This document shows, piece by piece, positions 43,600 through 54,890 of a stretch of DNA of 64,000 nt. The stretch lies in contig CACVBU010000910.1 in assembly GCA_902728285.1 (NCBI GenBank), positions 1,558,080 to 1,622,079 on the forward strand, in the 5' to 3' direction. Both the position numbers and the translations under genes were made by a program. The stretch comes from Clytia hemisphaerica (taxonomy: Eukaryota; Cnidaria; Hydrozoa; Leptothecata; Clytiidae). The notes beneath the pieces were generated by a model, which was given only the letters and a program-made list of their open reading frames with translations, did not search any database and was not told where the DNA came from. The number at the start of each line of letters is the position of its first letter. Within the stretch, counting starts at the first letter, position 1.

Positions 43600-46110
43600 A
43601 AGATAAGATGATGATATTTGATGACTCAGCAAATATTTCTTATTAAAATCAGGCAATTCTTATTACAGCTTTGTACCCCTTTTTCATTCTTCTACACCTT
43701 ATTACACATCTGAGATAAGATGATGATTTTTGATGACTCAGCAAAAATTTCTTATTACAAATCAAGCAATTCTCATTACATCTTTGTACCCCTTCTTCAT
43801 TCTTCTACACCTTATTACACATCTGAGATAAGATGACGATTTTTGATGACTCAGCAAAAATTTCTTATTACAAATCAGGCAATTCTTATTACAGCTTTGT
43901 ACCCCTTCTTCATTCTTCTACACCTTATTACAGATCTGAGATAAGATGATGATTTTTGATGACTCAGCAAAAATTTCTTATTACAAATCAGGCAATTCTT
44001 ATTACAGCTTTGTACCCCTTTTTCATTCTTCTACACCTTATTACAGATCTGAGATAAGATGATGATTTTTGATGACTCAGCAAAAATTTCTTATTACAAA
44101 TCAGGCAATTCTTATTACAGCTTTGTACCCCTTCTTCATTCTTCTACACCTTATTACAGATCTGAGATAAGATGATGATTTTTGATGACTCAGCAAATAT
44201 TTCTTATTACAAATCAGGCAATTCTTATTACAGCTTTGTACCCCTTCTTCATTCTTCTACACCTTATTACAGATCGAAGATAAGATGATGATTTTTGATG
44301 ACTCAGCAAATATTTCTTATTACAAATCAGGCAATTCTTATTACAGCTTTGTACCCCTTCTTCATTCTTCTACACCTTATTACACATCTGAGATAAGATG
44401 ACGATTTTTGATGACTCAGCAAAAATTTCTTATTACAAATCAGGCAATTCTTATTACAGCTTTGTACCCCTTCTTCATTCTTCTACACCTTATTACACAT
44501 CTGAGATAAGATGACGATTTTTGATGACTCAGCAAAAATTTCTTATTACAAATCAGGCAATTCTTATTACAGCTTTGTACCCCTTCTTCATTTTTCTACA
44601 CCTTATTACAGATCTGAGATAAGATGATGATTTTTGATGACTCAGCAAATATTTCTTATTACAAATCAGGCAATTCTTATTACAGCTTTGTACCCCTTCT
44701 TCATTCTTCTACACCTTATTACACATCTGAGATAAGATGATGATTTTTGATGACTCAGCAAAAATTTCTTATTACAAATCAGGCAATTCTTATTACAGCT
44801 TTGTACCCCTTCTTCATTCTTCTACACCTTATTACACATCTGAGATAAGATGACAATTTTTGATGACTCAGCAAAAATTTCTTATTACAAATCAGGCAAT
44901 GTTTATTACAGCTTAGTACCCCTTTTTCATTCTTCTACACCTTATTACACATCTGAGATAAGATGATGATTTTTGATGACTCAGCAAAAATTTCTTATTA
45001 CAAATCAGGCAATTCTTATTACAGCTTTGTACCCCTTTTTCATTCTTCTACACCTTATTACACATCTGAGATAAGATGATGATTTTTGATGACTCAGCAA
45101 AAATTTCTTATTACAAATCAGGCAATGTTTATTACAGCTTAGTACCCCTTTTTCATTCTTCTACACCTTATTACACATCTGAGATAAGATGACGATTTTT
45201 GATGACTCAGCAAAAATTTCTTATTACAAATCAGGCGATTCTTATTACAGCTTTGTACCCCTTTTTCATTCTTCTACACCTTATTACAGATCGAAGATAA
45301 GATGACGATTTTTGATGACTCAACAAAAATTTCTTATTACAAATCAGGCAATGTTTATTACAGCTTAGTACCCCTTTTTCATTCTTCTACACCTTATTAC
45401 ACATCTGAGATAAGATGACGATTTTTGATGACTCAGCAAAAATTTCTTATTACAAATCAGGCAATTCTTATTACAGCTTTGTACCCCTTCTTCATTCTTC
45501 TACACCTTATTACAGATCTGAGATAAGATGATGATTTTTGATGACTCAGCAAAAATTTCTTTTTACAAATCAGGCAATGTTTATTACAGCTTAGTACCCC
45601 TTTTTCATTCTTCTACACCTTATTACACATCTGAGATAAGATGACGATTTTTGATGACTCAGCAAAAATTTCTTATTACAAATCAGGCGATTCTTATTAC
45701 AGCTTTGTACCCCTTCTTCATTCTTCTACACCTTATTACAGATCTGAGATAAGATGATGATTTTTGATGACTCAGCAAAAATTTCTTATTACAAATCAGG
45801 CGATTCTTATTACAGCTTAGTACCCCTTTTTCATTCTTCTACACCTTATTACACATCTGAGATAAGATGACGATTTTTGATGACTCAGCAAAATTTTCTT
45901 ATTACAAATCAGGCAATTTTTATTACAGCTTTGTACCTCTTTTTCATTCTTCTACACCTTATTACACATCTGAGATAAGATGACGATTTTTGATGACTCA
46001 GCAAAAATTTCTTATTACAAATCAGGCGATTCTTATTACAGCTTTGTACCCCTTTTTCATTCTTCTACACCTTATTACAGATCGAAGATAAGATGATGAT
46101 TTTTGATGAT
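43600..46110 (+). repeat. Satellite array A: 113-bp units, forward arm
   Basis: 23 copies of the TCA within TGACTCAGCA span exactly 22 intervals of 113 bp (first at 43626, last at 46111). Each unit has three CTTATTACA words, a TTTGTACCCCTT segment, a CTTCTACACC segment and TGATGACTCAGCA. Units differ by a few substitutions. A more degenerate lead-in with TGTTACA words begins near 43,490. Confidence 0.95.
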
Positions 46111-48716
46111 TCAGCATTCGAAAGATTTCAACAATAGTTGTAATAAGCTGTAGCAGGGTGATTTAAATGTCAAAACTTGTAGTAAAAATGCCTCCGCATG
46201 TAATAAGAAATTTTGCTGATTCAGCATTCGAAAGATTTCAAAAATAGTTGTAATAAGCTGTAGAAGGGTGATTAAAATGTTAAAACTTGTAGTAAAAGTG
46301 CCTCCACATGTAATAAGAAATTATGCTGATTCAGCATTCGAAAGATTTCTAAAATAGTTGTAATAAGCCGTAGAAGGGTGATTAAAATGTCAAAACTTGT
46401 AGTAAAAATGCTTCCATATGTAATAAGAAATTTTGCTGATTCAGCATTCGAAAGATTTCAAGAATACTTGTAATAAGCTGTAGAAGGGTGATTAAAATGT
46501 CAAAACTTGTAGTAAAAATGCTTCCATATGTAATAAGAAATTTTGCTGATTCAGCATTCGAAAGATTTCAAGAATACTTGTAATAAGCTGTAGAAGGGTG
46601 ATTAAAATGTTAAAAGTTGTAGTAAAAGTGCCTCCACATGTAATAAGAAATTATGCTGATTCAGCATTCGAAAGATTTCTAAAATAGTTGTAATAAGCCG
46701 TAAAAGGGTGATTAAAATGTCAAAACTTGTAATAAAATTGCCTCCACATGTAATAAGAAATTATGCTGATTCTGCATTCAGAAGATTTCTAAAATAGTTG
46801 TAATAAGCCGTAGAAGGGTGATTAAAATGTCAAAACTTGTAGTAAAAATGCTTCCATATGTAATAAGAAATTTTGCTGATTCAGCATTCGAAAGATTTCA
46901 AGAATACTTGTAATAAGCTGTAGAAGGGTGATTAAAATGTCAAAACTTGTAGTAAAAATGCTTCCATATGTAATAAGAAATTTTGCTGATTCAGCATTCG
47001 AAAGATTTCAAGAATACTTGTAATAAGCTGTAGAAGGGTGATTAAAATGTCAAAACTTGTAGTAAAAGTGCCTCCACATGTAATAAGAAATTATTCTGAT
47101 TCAGCATTCGAAAGATTTCAAAAATAGTTGTAATAAGCTGTAGAAGGGTGATTAAAACGTCAAAACTTGTAGTAAAAATGTCTCCGCATGTAATAAGAAA
47201 TTATGCTCTAACTCGGCATTCGAAAGATATCGAATGTCCATAACATTAATGCAACATTAGAATTGTAATAAGCCGTAGAAGGGTGATTAAAATGTTAAAA
47301 CTTGTAATAAAATTGCCTCCACATGTAATAAGAAATTTTGCTGATTCAGCATTCGAAAGATTTCAAAAATAGTTGTAATAAGCCGTAAAAGGGTGATTAA
47401 AATGTCAAAACTTGTAATAAAATTGCCTCCACATGTAATAAGAAATTTTGCTGATTCAGCATTCGAAAGATTTCTAAAATAGTTGTAATAAGCTGTAGAA
47501 GGGTGATTTAAATGTCAAAACTTGTAATAAAATTGCCTCCACATGTAATAAGAAATTATGCTCATTCAGCATTCGAAAGATTTCAAAGATAGTTGTAAAA
47601 ATGAAGTCTTTTTAACGTCCGTCTAACGTCCATAACATTAATGCAACATTAGACTTGTAATAAGCCGTAGAAGGGTGATTAAAACGTCAAAACTTGTAGT
47701 AAAAATGTCTCCGCATGTAATAAGAAATTATGCTAACTCGGCATTCGAAAGATATCGAATGTCCATAACATTAATGCAACATTAGAATTGTAATAAGCCG
47801 TAGAAGGGTGATTAAAATGTTAAAACTTGTAATAAAATTGCCTCCACATGTAATAAGAAATTTTGCTGATTCAGCATTCGAAAGATTTCTAAAATAGTTG
47901 TAATAAGCTGTAGAAGGGTGATTTAAATGTCAAAACTTGTAATAAAATTGCCTCCACATGTAATAAGAAATTATGCTGACTCGGCATTCGAAAGATATCG
48001 AATGTCCATAACATTAATGCAACATTAGAATTGTAATAAGCCGTAGAAGGGTGATTAAAATGTTAAAACTTGTAATAAAATTGCCTCCACATGTAATAAG
48101 AAATTTTGCTGATTCAGCATTCGAAAGATTTCTAAAATAGTTGTAATAAGCTGTAGAAGGGTGATTTAAATGTCAAAACTTGTAATAAAATTGCCTCCAC
48201 ATGTAATAAGAAATTATGCTCATTCAGCATTCGAAAGATTTCAAAAATAGTTGTAATAAGCTGTAGAAGGGTGATTAAAATGTCAAAACTTGTAGTAAAA
48301 ATGCCTCTGCATGTAATAAGAAATTATGCTGACACGGCATTCGAAAGATATCGAATTTCCATAACATTAATGCAACATTAGAATTGTAATAAGCCGTAGA
48401 AGGGTGATTAAAATGTTAAAACTTGTAATAAAATTGCCTCCACATGTAATAAGAAATTTTGCTGATTCAGCATTCGAAAGATTTCTAAAATAGTTGTAAT
48501 AAGCTGTAGAAGGGTGGTTTAAATGTCAAAACTTGTAATAAAATTGCCTCCACATGTAATAAGAAATTATGCTCATTCAGCATTCGAAAGATTTCAAAAA
48601 TAGTTGTAATAAGCCGTAGAAGGGTGATTAAAATGTCAAAACTTGTAGTAAAAATGTCTCCGCATGTAATAAGAAATTTTGCTGATTCAGCATTCGAAAG
48701 ATTTCAAAGATAGTTA
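46111..48716 (-). repeat. Satellite array B: 110-bp units, inverted relative of array A
   Basis: About 23 units of 110 bp with TGCTGATTCAGCATTCG, TGTAATAAG words (three per unit), AGAAGGGTGATTAAAATG and GCCTCCACATGTAATAAG. Read as reverse complement, the order matches array A: TGA-TCAGCA, TTTCTTATTACA, AGGCA, a GTTTTGAC-like segment, CTTCTACAGCTTATTACA. The two arrays are therefore one diverged satellite family in opposite orientation. Some units carry an extra ~30 bp including AACATTAATGCAACATTAG. Confidence 0.9.
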
Positions 48717-48797
48717 AAATTTCTAACAAAAATAGATACCTCTTGCGTTTAATTGATTTGTGTGCTAATCGCGCAGGGAATAGAAAACAATCAAATG

Positions 48798-49137
48798 GCT
48801 TATTGGAACTAATTTTCGCGGGAACTAATTTTCGCGGTCGAAAAAAAATTTCCGAAAAATTGCATTTCGCGGGTTTTAATTTTCGCGGTTTTTTCCATTC
48901 AGGAATTTTCGCGGGTTTTAATTTTCGCGGTTTTGCCTTTTTTTGGACAAATTTCTTTCATTTTCCTAGGGATTTTCCAAATTTTTCGATAAAATTGGAA
49001 AAAATTGTACTTCGCGGGAATTAATTTTCGCGGTTTTCGACTCTCAAAATTTTTCGCGGGTTCAAATTTTCGCGATTTTGACGAAAAACCGCGAAAAACG
49101 CTAAAATTAAAACCCGCGAAAATTAGTTCCAATAAGG
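48798..49137. mobile_element. MITE with GGAACTAATTTTCGCGG repeats (340 bp)
   Basis: Inverted ends CTTATTGGAACTAATTTTCG and the complement, with TA on the right side; the left TA has mutated. The interior repeats TTCGCGGGTTTTAATTTTCG-like segments. Structural relative of the element at 22,777. Confidence 0.7.
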
Positions 49138-49418
49138 TAAATGATAGTTTCCCAACGAATTTGAAGGTCCTAAATGTGATTTGTTATTTCAATCAGAAAT
49201 AGATAACTTTTCATCGGAGGATTAAGACGAGTGAGATGGTTATTTAGATTTATATTAAAGGGACATAACAGTACTTGCGAAATTTTTGACCTCTTTTATT
49301 TCATAATTCAGCCAGACTATTTACTTAATTGTTTGCTATTTGAGAGCGCGTCAACACACAGGCTTCTACCAGTACAAATCTTTATTAACATTTTCATCTA
49401 ATAACTAATTAAAAGATA

Positions 49419-49763
49419 CTAGCCGTATGCGCAGCGTCGCATGCTGCGTGTCCCAATCCAGTGAATCACTACACATCTAAAAAATACTAAAGGAAGAAAG
49501 ATAGCCGCCGATTGATGATTTGATTTTGATTTTAGAAAATAACGGAGAAAAAAGATAACATTGCATTGCAATTTTTAACCACAATCAAGTAAATGGCTTA
49601 GAAAAATTATATTTTAGATCTTCTTAGCGATCGTGGCTGGCCATCGTAGTTGGACATTCGAAGGTGACTTTGAAAGACTTTGAAAAGTTTTGAAAGTGAT
49701 TTCTTAAAAACTTTTTACATAACGTTGTAAAAACACACACGTTTTAGCGTATTAATATATAGA
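49419..49763 (-). mobile_element. Complete mini-Helitron (345 bp)
   Basis: On the minus strand it begins TCTATATATTAATACGC and ends CTAG, flanked by A before and T after as expected. A hairpin CGCAGC..GCTGCG precedes the CTAG end. The 5' part (AACGTGTGTGTTTTTACAA-like) is shared with the Helitron end at 53,190-53,315. Confidence 0.8.
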
Positions 49764-49854
49764 TTAGAGACACGATTTCAAAGTGAAAGTTTAAAAGACC
49801 CTTTTGCCGGGCCCTTTTGCCATACCCTTGAATGATATAACTAATTTTACGCAT

Positions 49855-50060
49855 GCCACAGTTGGCTTACTGGTTTAAAAGAATGCACAATCTTCTAAAA
49901 GACCAGAGTTTAAACCGGGACAAAGTATAATAAACCAGCTGCGCTGGAAAGTCAGCCCAAAAGGCTTAGAAGGCTTAGAAGTACAAATAAGAGATCTGGC
50001 TTTGTTAAAATCTGAAAAGCTTGAAAGGGCGTATCTATTTGCTTGAAACGTTCAGACGAA
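49855..50060 (+). mobile_element. Possible tRNA-derived SINE
   Basis: Has an A-box-like TGGCTTACTGGTT near 49,862 and a B-box-like GAGTTTAAACC about 50 bases later, at tRNA-like spacing. The tRNA fold itself is poor. The body extends to about 50,060 without a clear tail. Confidence 0.35.
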
Positions 50061-51513
50061 AAAGTAGTGGTGCATAGTGGGATCCGTCCAAAGCAGAAGT
50101 CGGTGAAACAAATTAATACATGTATTTTCTTTTATGAATACACTAGGGAATAGTTACAAACATTTTAGCTAATTCTCTCCAACATTACTCCCGTATGAAT
50201 AGAAGCCTTATGGCTAACAGATAATAATATATATCCAAGGAACCTTAATAACTATATGATCTCACGATTTCTCAATACAGTAGTCCCATATGGATATAAG
50301 TTATATTGATTTATAGATTTATAGATATATATATATAATTCCCAGAGGTACTTTAACAGCTATTTTTCATCGTATCAACTCAGTGAACCGTATCCTCATA
50401 CAAGATAAATGACCAACAAAAAATTAGATTATCAGTGCGTGTATTAGTTCACTGACACACCCTAATATCTAGTCTTAAACGAAAGTAGCTTCTGATAATC
50501 AGCAAAATATTTAACATGTTATATTTTTCTTCAGTTGAAACACTTGTACTATTTGAATAGGAATATTTAACAGGGCGTTAGCAAACTTACGGTTTTCCCC
50601 TGTCAAAATAGCTCAAAATGAGAACTCCTACTTTCGCCTACGTGGAGAGACAGGTTTTTCATCCGGGGTGAAGACGGTCTATTAGCAAAAAGATCTATTC
50701 AGCTAACGACGCCTGTAGGATTGTAAAATTTTACAGACATTTGATTTCTCTTTATATCAGGAAAGGTTTTCCCTCCAATATACTAGTTATTTGTATACTC
50801 TATTATTTCTAGTCACTTATAATTACTCGTGTTCAGTGCTTTCGAAATACACGGCAATCCATATTGAATACTTTGATTCCCTAGTTTGTTCAAAAAGAAA
50901 ATAAGTTATATCCGTTTGAGCGAAGCGAATTTGAATTTGAATTTCGCTCCTCAAGTGACAGTTGATGAATTAGCCAATGAAAGCATGTTTTAGTTTCTGT
51001 TTTCCAACTGCCTCAGAAAAAAGCGCGATTTTTTATTGTCCAGTCGTTTACTCATTTTTATTCAGTGAGTGAGTCCTGCGCTTGTTCAACTGTTAAAAAT
51101 GTGAGTCCAAAATTGGACTCACAGCTCGAACCTGTCTAGTTTATATCAGAGATATCAGATTATAAAAAACACTCGACGGGTGTCTTGTCATGACAATAAA
51201 ATAAAAGACCCAAATAGAAGAATTTCTACAAGTAGTATACAACTTAACATTATTCAAAGAAAAGTAATTTCTTTAATACTCACTTTCTCTATAATTAGTT
51301 CTCTTTCTTTATTTGCAATGCAGAAGATAATGCAAAAAATAATTTTTTTTCTTTTTTTCTTATTATTATCAATTATACGCGTCTTTTTATGTTATGTGTT
51401 TTTCTCATCCTATTTTATCTTACTAAGAAAAAATTATTTTCACGCGCTAAGTAATTCCGAAATCCTGTTTCCCGAAAATAATCCGAAATCGGAATTAAAA
51501 CTTAAAGTCTTAA
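50061..51513. other. Intergenic, no gene recognised
   Basis: AT-rich sequence with short frames only. A frame of 113 codons at 51180-51521 is Ile/Phe/Lys-rich with low-complexity T runs and looks compositional. No terminal repeats were found. Confidence 0.4.
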
Positions 51514-52129
51514 CCCTTTAAGTGCCGATGTCGTATATATACGACATGGGCTATATAGGAGGGCGAAGCCCTTCTGTAATGCCCAGTTTGAGTTAGAAAT
51601 CGTTATTTTTGGTCGAACTCGTAGGAATTAGATTGTCCTTTATGGTCAAGCAAAAAAAAATTCAAAAGTGAGTCTTTCCAGCGAAATTTTAAGCAAAAAG
51701 TCAAAAAAATGCAAAAAATTGACAAAAATTCACTTTTTTGAGATTCTGACCGTTTTTTGACTATTTTTGGTCAACGAGTGATCCAAGAACCTCCAAATTT
51801 GGCCCTGTTTTACTTTATTCTGTCTTCTAGTGAATTGATTTGAAATTTTACCACTGGGCACCTTTTCATCAGTTCAGTCAGGTCCGCGCAGCGGGCCTGA
51901 CTGCTGTAATTCCCTAACCTACCCCCCCTCCCCTTGGCCGCCGCCCACCACGCGCTTCCTAAATCGGGCGGCGCCGAAGGCGCCCAAAAGAAAGAAGAGA
52001 CTCTAAGCTATCCAACGAGCTATATACAAGCTTCTAATTCCTTCTAGATCAGGAGATATAAGCCCTTAAAGTTTGAACTAGCGATTTTTTAAAAAAAACT
52101 TAGAAAAAAGGACCCTGGCACTCAAAGGG
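51514..52129. mobile_element. piggyBac-like MITE with TTAA duplication (616 bp)
   Basis: TTAA at 51510-51513 and 52130-52133. Inverted ends CCCTTTAAGTGCC and GGCACTCAAAGGG. A partial copy is at 6,802. Near the left end GTCGTATATATACGAC is a perfect palindrome. Non-coding. Confidence 0.8.
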
Positions 52130-52359
52130 TTAACGACCAGCGGGAAAAAAATCGTCGAACCGATTTGAAGAGTCACCTGGGCTGACTAATTAATATAAAG
52201 ATGTTTTTGAAAGTTTCGAAAGTGATAGGGAGCCGCTATTGTAAACAGAAAGTTTTAAAATGCTTGTGAATAAGAAATCATCAAAATGAAATATTATATT
52301 TGGGAAGAAGGTTGATTTTAACCCAGCTCCATCCAACTACAATGTTCCTGTATAGAAAA

Positions 52360-52745
52360 TAGAAACTTGGCGTCTCAAAGTTAGTCTAGTGGTAGGAAAA
52401 CTGCATGAGGTGCAAAAAGACGATGGTTCAACGCCGTGAAGAGGTAACCTGATAACAGATTGTGTATTTTCTGGCTCAGTACGCTGAAGCTCTAAAGACG
52501 TGGGCGAAAATATACAATCTGAAGAATATGGTCGCGCGCCTGTACGCGGACCGCGTAGAATTTTATTTGAGAGGAACAGGTCCGAGTGCAATGTCGACAG
52601 GGAAGGGTGTCATGGCCGACAACTTTTGGGTTGGGAGATATGTCAAGTTCTCTCAAAGCAAATTCAGAACTTTTTTGGAAAAGAAGCATGCAAAACATTA
52701 TTGTATTTCACAGACAAGGTTCTTTAATGGATGATATATGCTCAA
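52360..52745 (+). mobile_element. Possible tRNA-derived SINE
   Basis: TAGTCTAGTGGTAGG is a good RNA polymerase III A box of the tRNA-Asp/Glu/Gly type. GGTTCAACGCC about 45 bases downstream is a B-box match. The anticodon arm does not fold well, so it is not a functional tRNA gene. The unrelated body continues to about 52,745. Confidence 0.5.
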
Positions 52746-53189
52746 AAAAGAATCTTTTTTGCTTTAAAGGCCCCTTAAAACTAATCACACAAGAGAAAAC
52801 AAAACATAATAACATCATACACAAATATCACTTAAATAAACAAACATCTTTATATTATCAGTAGAAGAAAACTGCAGCTATAGAAAATGAATACAAACCA
52901 TTACTGAATACTTTTATGAAGTTTATAAAGTATAAATACCAAAAAACTTGAGTTTCAAAACAATAACAAACATCCATTTTCACCTTCCGCCTCCAATTTG
53001 AAACCTTTCCACTCGCAAAGCATTGTGGGACAGAATTTTAATTCCTATCTATAAAACGCACTTTTCATGGAGCGCCATTTTAATTTTTAACTTTTCGGCA
53101 CTAAACAAAAAGTTGACTCAAAATTTCTGTAGAGATAGGGCCATTTTCCTCAGATGTTAGTTTTCAGCGATCTTTAGAGCTTTAGCGTG

Positions 53190-53315
53190 TCGCGTAGAAA
53201 ACTCCACAGCTGCTATCAGGTTATGAAGAGGAGGCTTTGTAGAGCTTTGTTAGATTTTCGAAAACTTTTGACATAACATTGTAAACATACACGTTTTAGC
53301 GTATTAATATATAGA
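53190..53315 (-). mobile_element. Helitron 5' end fragment
   Basis: Ends (plus strand) CGTTTTAGCGTATTAATATATAGA followed by T, like the mini-Helitron at 49419-49763. No CTAG 3' end of the family was found to the left, so the element is truncated or interrupted. Confidence 0.55.
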
Positions 53316-53448
53316 TTTCTACCACGGTAAATAAAGTGAGTTTGTTTTTTCTGGAATGGACTTGTAAATACATTGGGGCTAGTAAAAATAAACTTTATTC
53401 AGGCTGCAAAGTTGATCAATCAAAGTAGTTTTACCAGTAATTAAAAAT

Positions 53449-53457
53449 GACATAATT
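53449..53457. repeat. LINE target-site duplication, left copy
   Basis: GACATAATT, repeated directly after the poly(A) at 58725-58733. Confidence 0.8.
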
Positions 53458-53653
53458 TTTTGAGTTTTTTTTTTTTTTCTCGCTTTGAGATCCGATGAGG
53501 ACGGTCATGCTTAACTGACGTGGTTGAGAAAAGGGCGTTTAAAATTTTTTGCTTGATCTTTTTGCTTGGCTTTTTTGTCGTTTTACTATCTGGTTACTAT
53601 CTGGTTCCTTGTTGATTTGGTTTTGATTTGATTTGGTTATCAACATTGCTAAT

Positions 53654-54401
53654 ATGAGTCAATCAAAAACGAGGAGCTCATCAGAAATTTCTAAAACGAT
53701 TGAGGAAATTTTGGACAGAAAGCTAGAGAAACTTGCAACCAAGAAAGATCTTGATGAAATCAAGAATCTTTTTCAGAATTTAAACGATAAAATTGAACAG
53801 CAGGATGCAAGGATTACGTCCCTAGAAGAGGACTCTGTTAATCCCCCTTAATCACGAGAACAGAATCTCTAAATTAGAAAATGAACTGCTCATCTTAAAG
53901 GACAAGAATGCTGTTCTTAATAATTCGGTTGATTTTCTTGCTAAACAAAACGATGCACAAGAGCAATATTCTCGAAGAAGCTGTCTAAGAATAAATGGGA
54001 TCCGAAGGAGTGCAAATAATGAGTCGAGTTCAGATTGTGTCGAAAATTTTTTCAAAGTTTGCAAAGATATGAACATCAATCTTGAGGCCAGTGATATTGA
54101 CAGGGCACATCGTGTGGGGAAAGAAAGGAAAACAATGATAGTTAAATTTTATTTTTTCAACAAACGCACGAGCGTATACAAAGCCAGTAAATCAGCCAAA
54201 AATAACATTAAAGGTCATCTGGATTTGACGAAGGCACGTTTGAGGTTGTTAGATGGTGCAAAAGAATTGATTACGGCAAATTCCAATGTTGATTTTGTTT
54301 TTGCAGATGTAAACTGTAACGTAGTCGCAAAGCTGAAAAATGACGATTACAAATTTTTCGACACCATTGCTTCTTTCAAAGACAGAATTCTACAATCATA
54401 G
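53654..54401 (+). pseudogene. LINE ORF1 protein, one frameshift
   Basis: Starts at ATG 53654. Residues 1-60 are a charged coiled coil (KTIEEILDRKLEKLATKK). Near 53,845 an extra base in a C run ends the frame, and the next frame continues the coiled coil (ISKLENELLILKDKNAVL). Then comes the RNA-recognition-like region typical of L1-type ORF1 (EQYSRRSCLRINGI, DIDRAHRVGK, DLTKARLRLL), and the stop is TAG 54399-54401. ORF1 proteins of this type trimerise through the coiled coil and bind the element RNA. The total length of about 249 residues is normal. Confidence 0.75.
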
Positions 54402-54863
54402 TAGCTTTTTCTTGTCACATTATATTTTTGTCATCATCACACATATTCTAAGTTTTTTTTCAATGCCTTTTTTCTATGCCTTTTTTCTATGTTAAAAGCA
54501 CTGGACGTAATTGTATCGATTGCTTCTTTTGTGCTTTATACATTCTTTTTACATTTTTTTCATAATTACACGGCAATTATGGAATCATTTTTTGAGTTAT
54601 TACAATTTTATATGTGTTTTTATTTATGATATGTTTGGAAATCAACGTCAGGTAAGAAGTTTGTTGACATCAGAATCTTGTAATGGGAGTAAGTTTGCAA
54701 TATAGAGCGTGCATTGGTTTATTTAACTATATTAAATTTATTTTACTGAGCTTTGACTTTTGTGTGGGTTTTGATTTAAGTCTTTTGGTTTTCCCGAATC
54801 TCTTACCTTTTCTTCCCCACTTCTTTTTATTTTTTAAGCTTACTCTTCTTCTCCTAGGGCGGG

Positions 54864-54890
54864 GGTGACATTGAGTCGAATCCGGGGCCG
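54864..54890 (+). other. 2A-like ribosome-skipping motif
   Basis: Encodes GDIESNPGP, a full match to the D-x-E-x-N-P-G-P signature of 2A peptides, preceded by a Leu-rich stretch (KLTLLLLG) as in known LINE 2A sequences. Skipping would release the N-terminal leader from the endonuclease/RT. The extra G just upstream takes leader and motif out of frame in this copy. Confidence 0.75.

Larger units (their letters stand above)
39953..48720 (+). mobile_element. Diverged tyrosine-recombinase element, unit U3
   Basis: Begins CCTTACTGTAGTTAATTT exactly where U2 ends, a diverged form of the U1/U2 start. It carries GTTCC/GGAAC-type inverted words upstream (39,970-40,290), a diverged recombinase gene, a second ORF and two facing satellite arrays. 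The right boundary is uncertain; I place it at the end of the satellite arms. It lacks the right-end minus-strand ORF of U1/U2. It is clearly an older or different subfamily. Confidence 0.55.

Noticed and set aside
43600-48716. Regular repeats resembling a CRISPR array
   Set aside because: Whole 110-113 bp units are repeated with no unique spacers, in a eukaryotic context; this is satellite DNA.
48743-49202. Overlapping frames at 48.7-49.2 kb
   Set aside because: Lie within the CGCGG MITE; the repeats keep frames open by chance.
52360-52450. Functional tRNA gene
   Set aside because: The A and B boxes fit, but the acceptor and anticodon stems do not fold.
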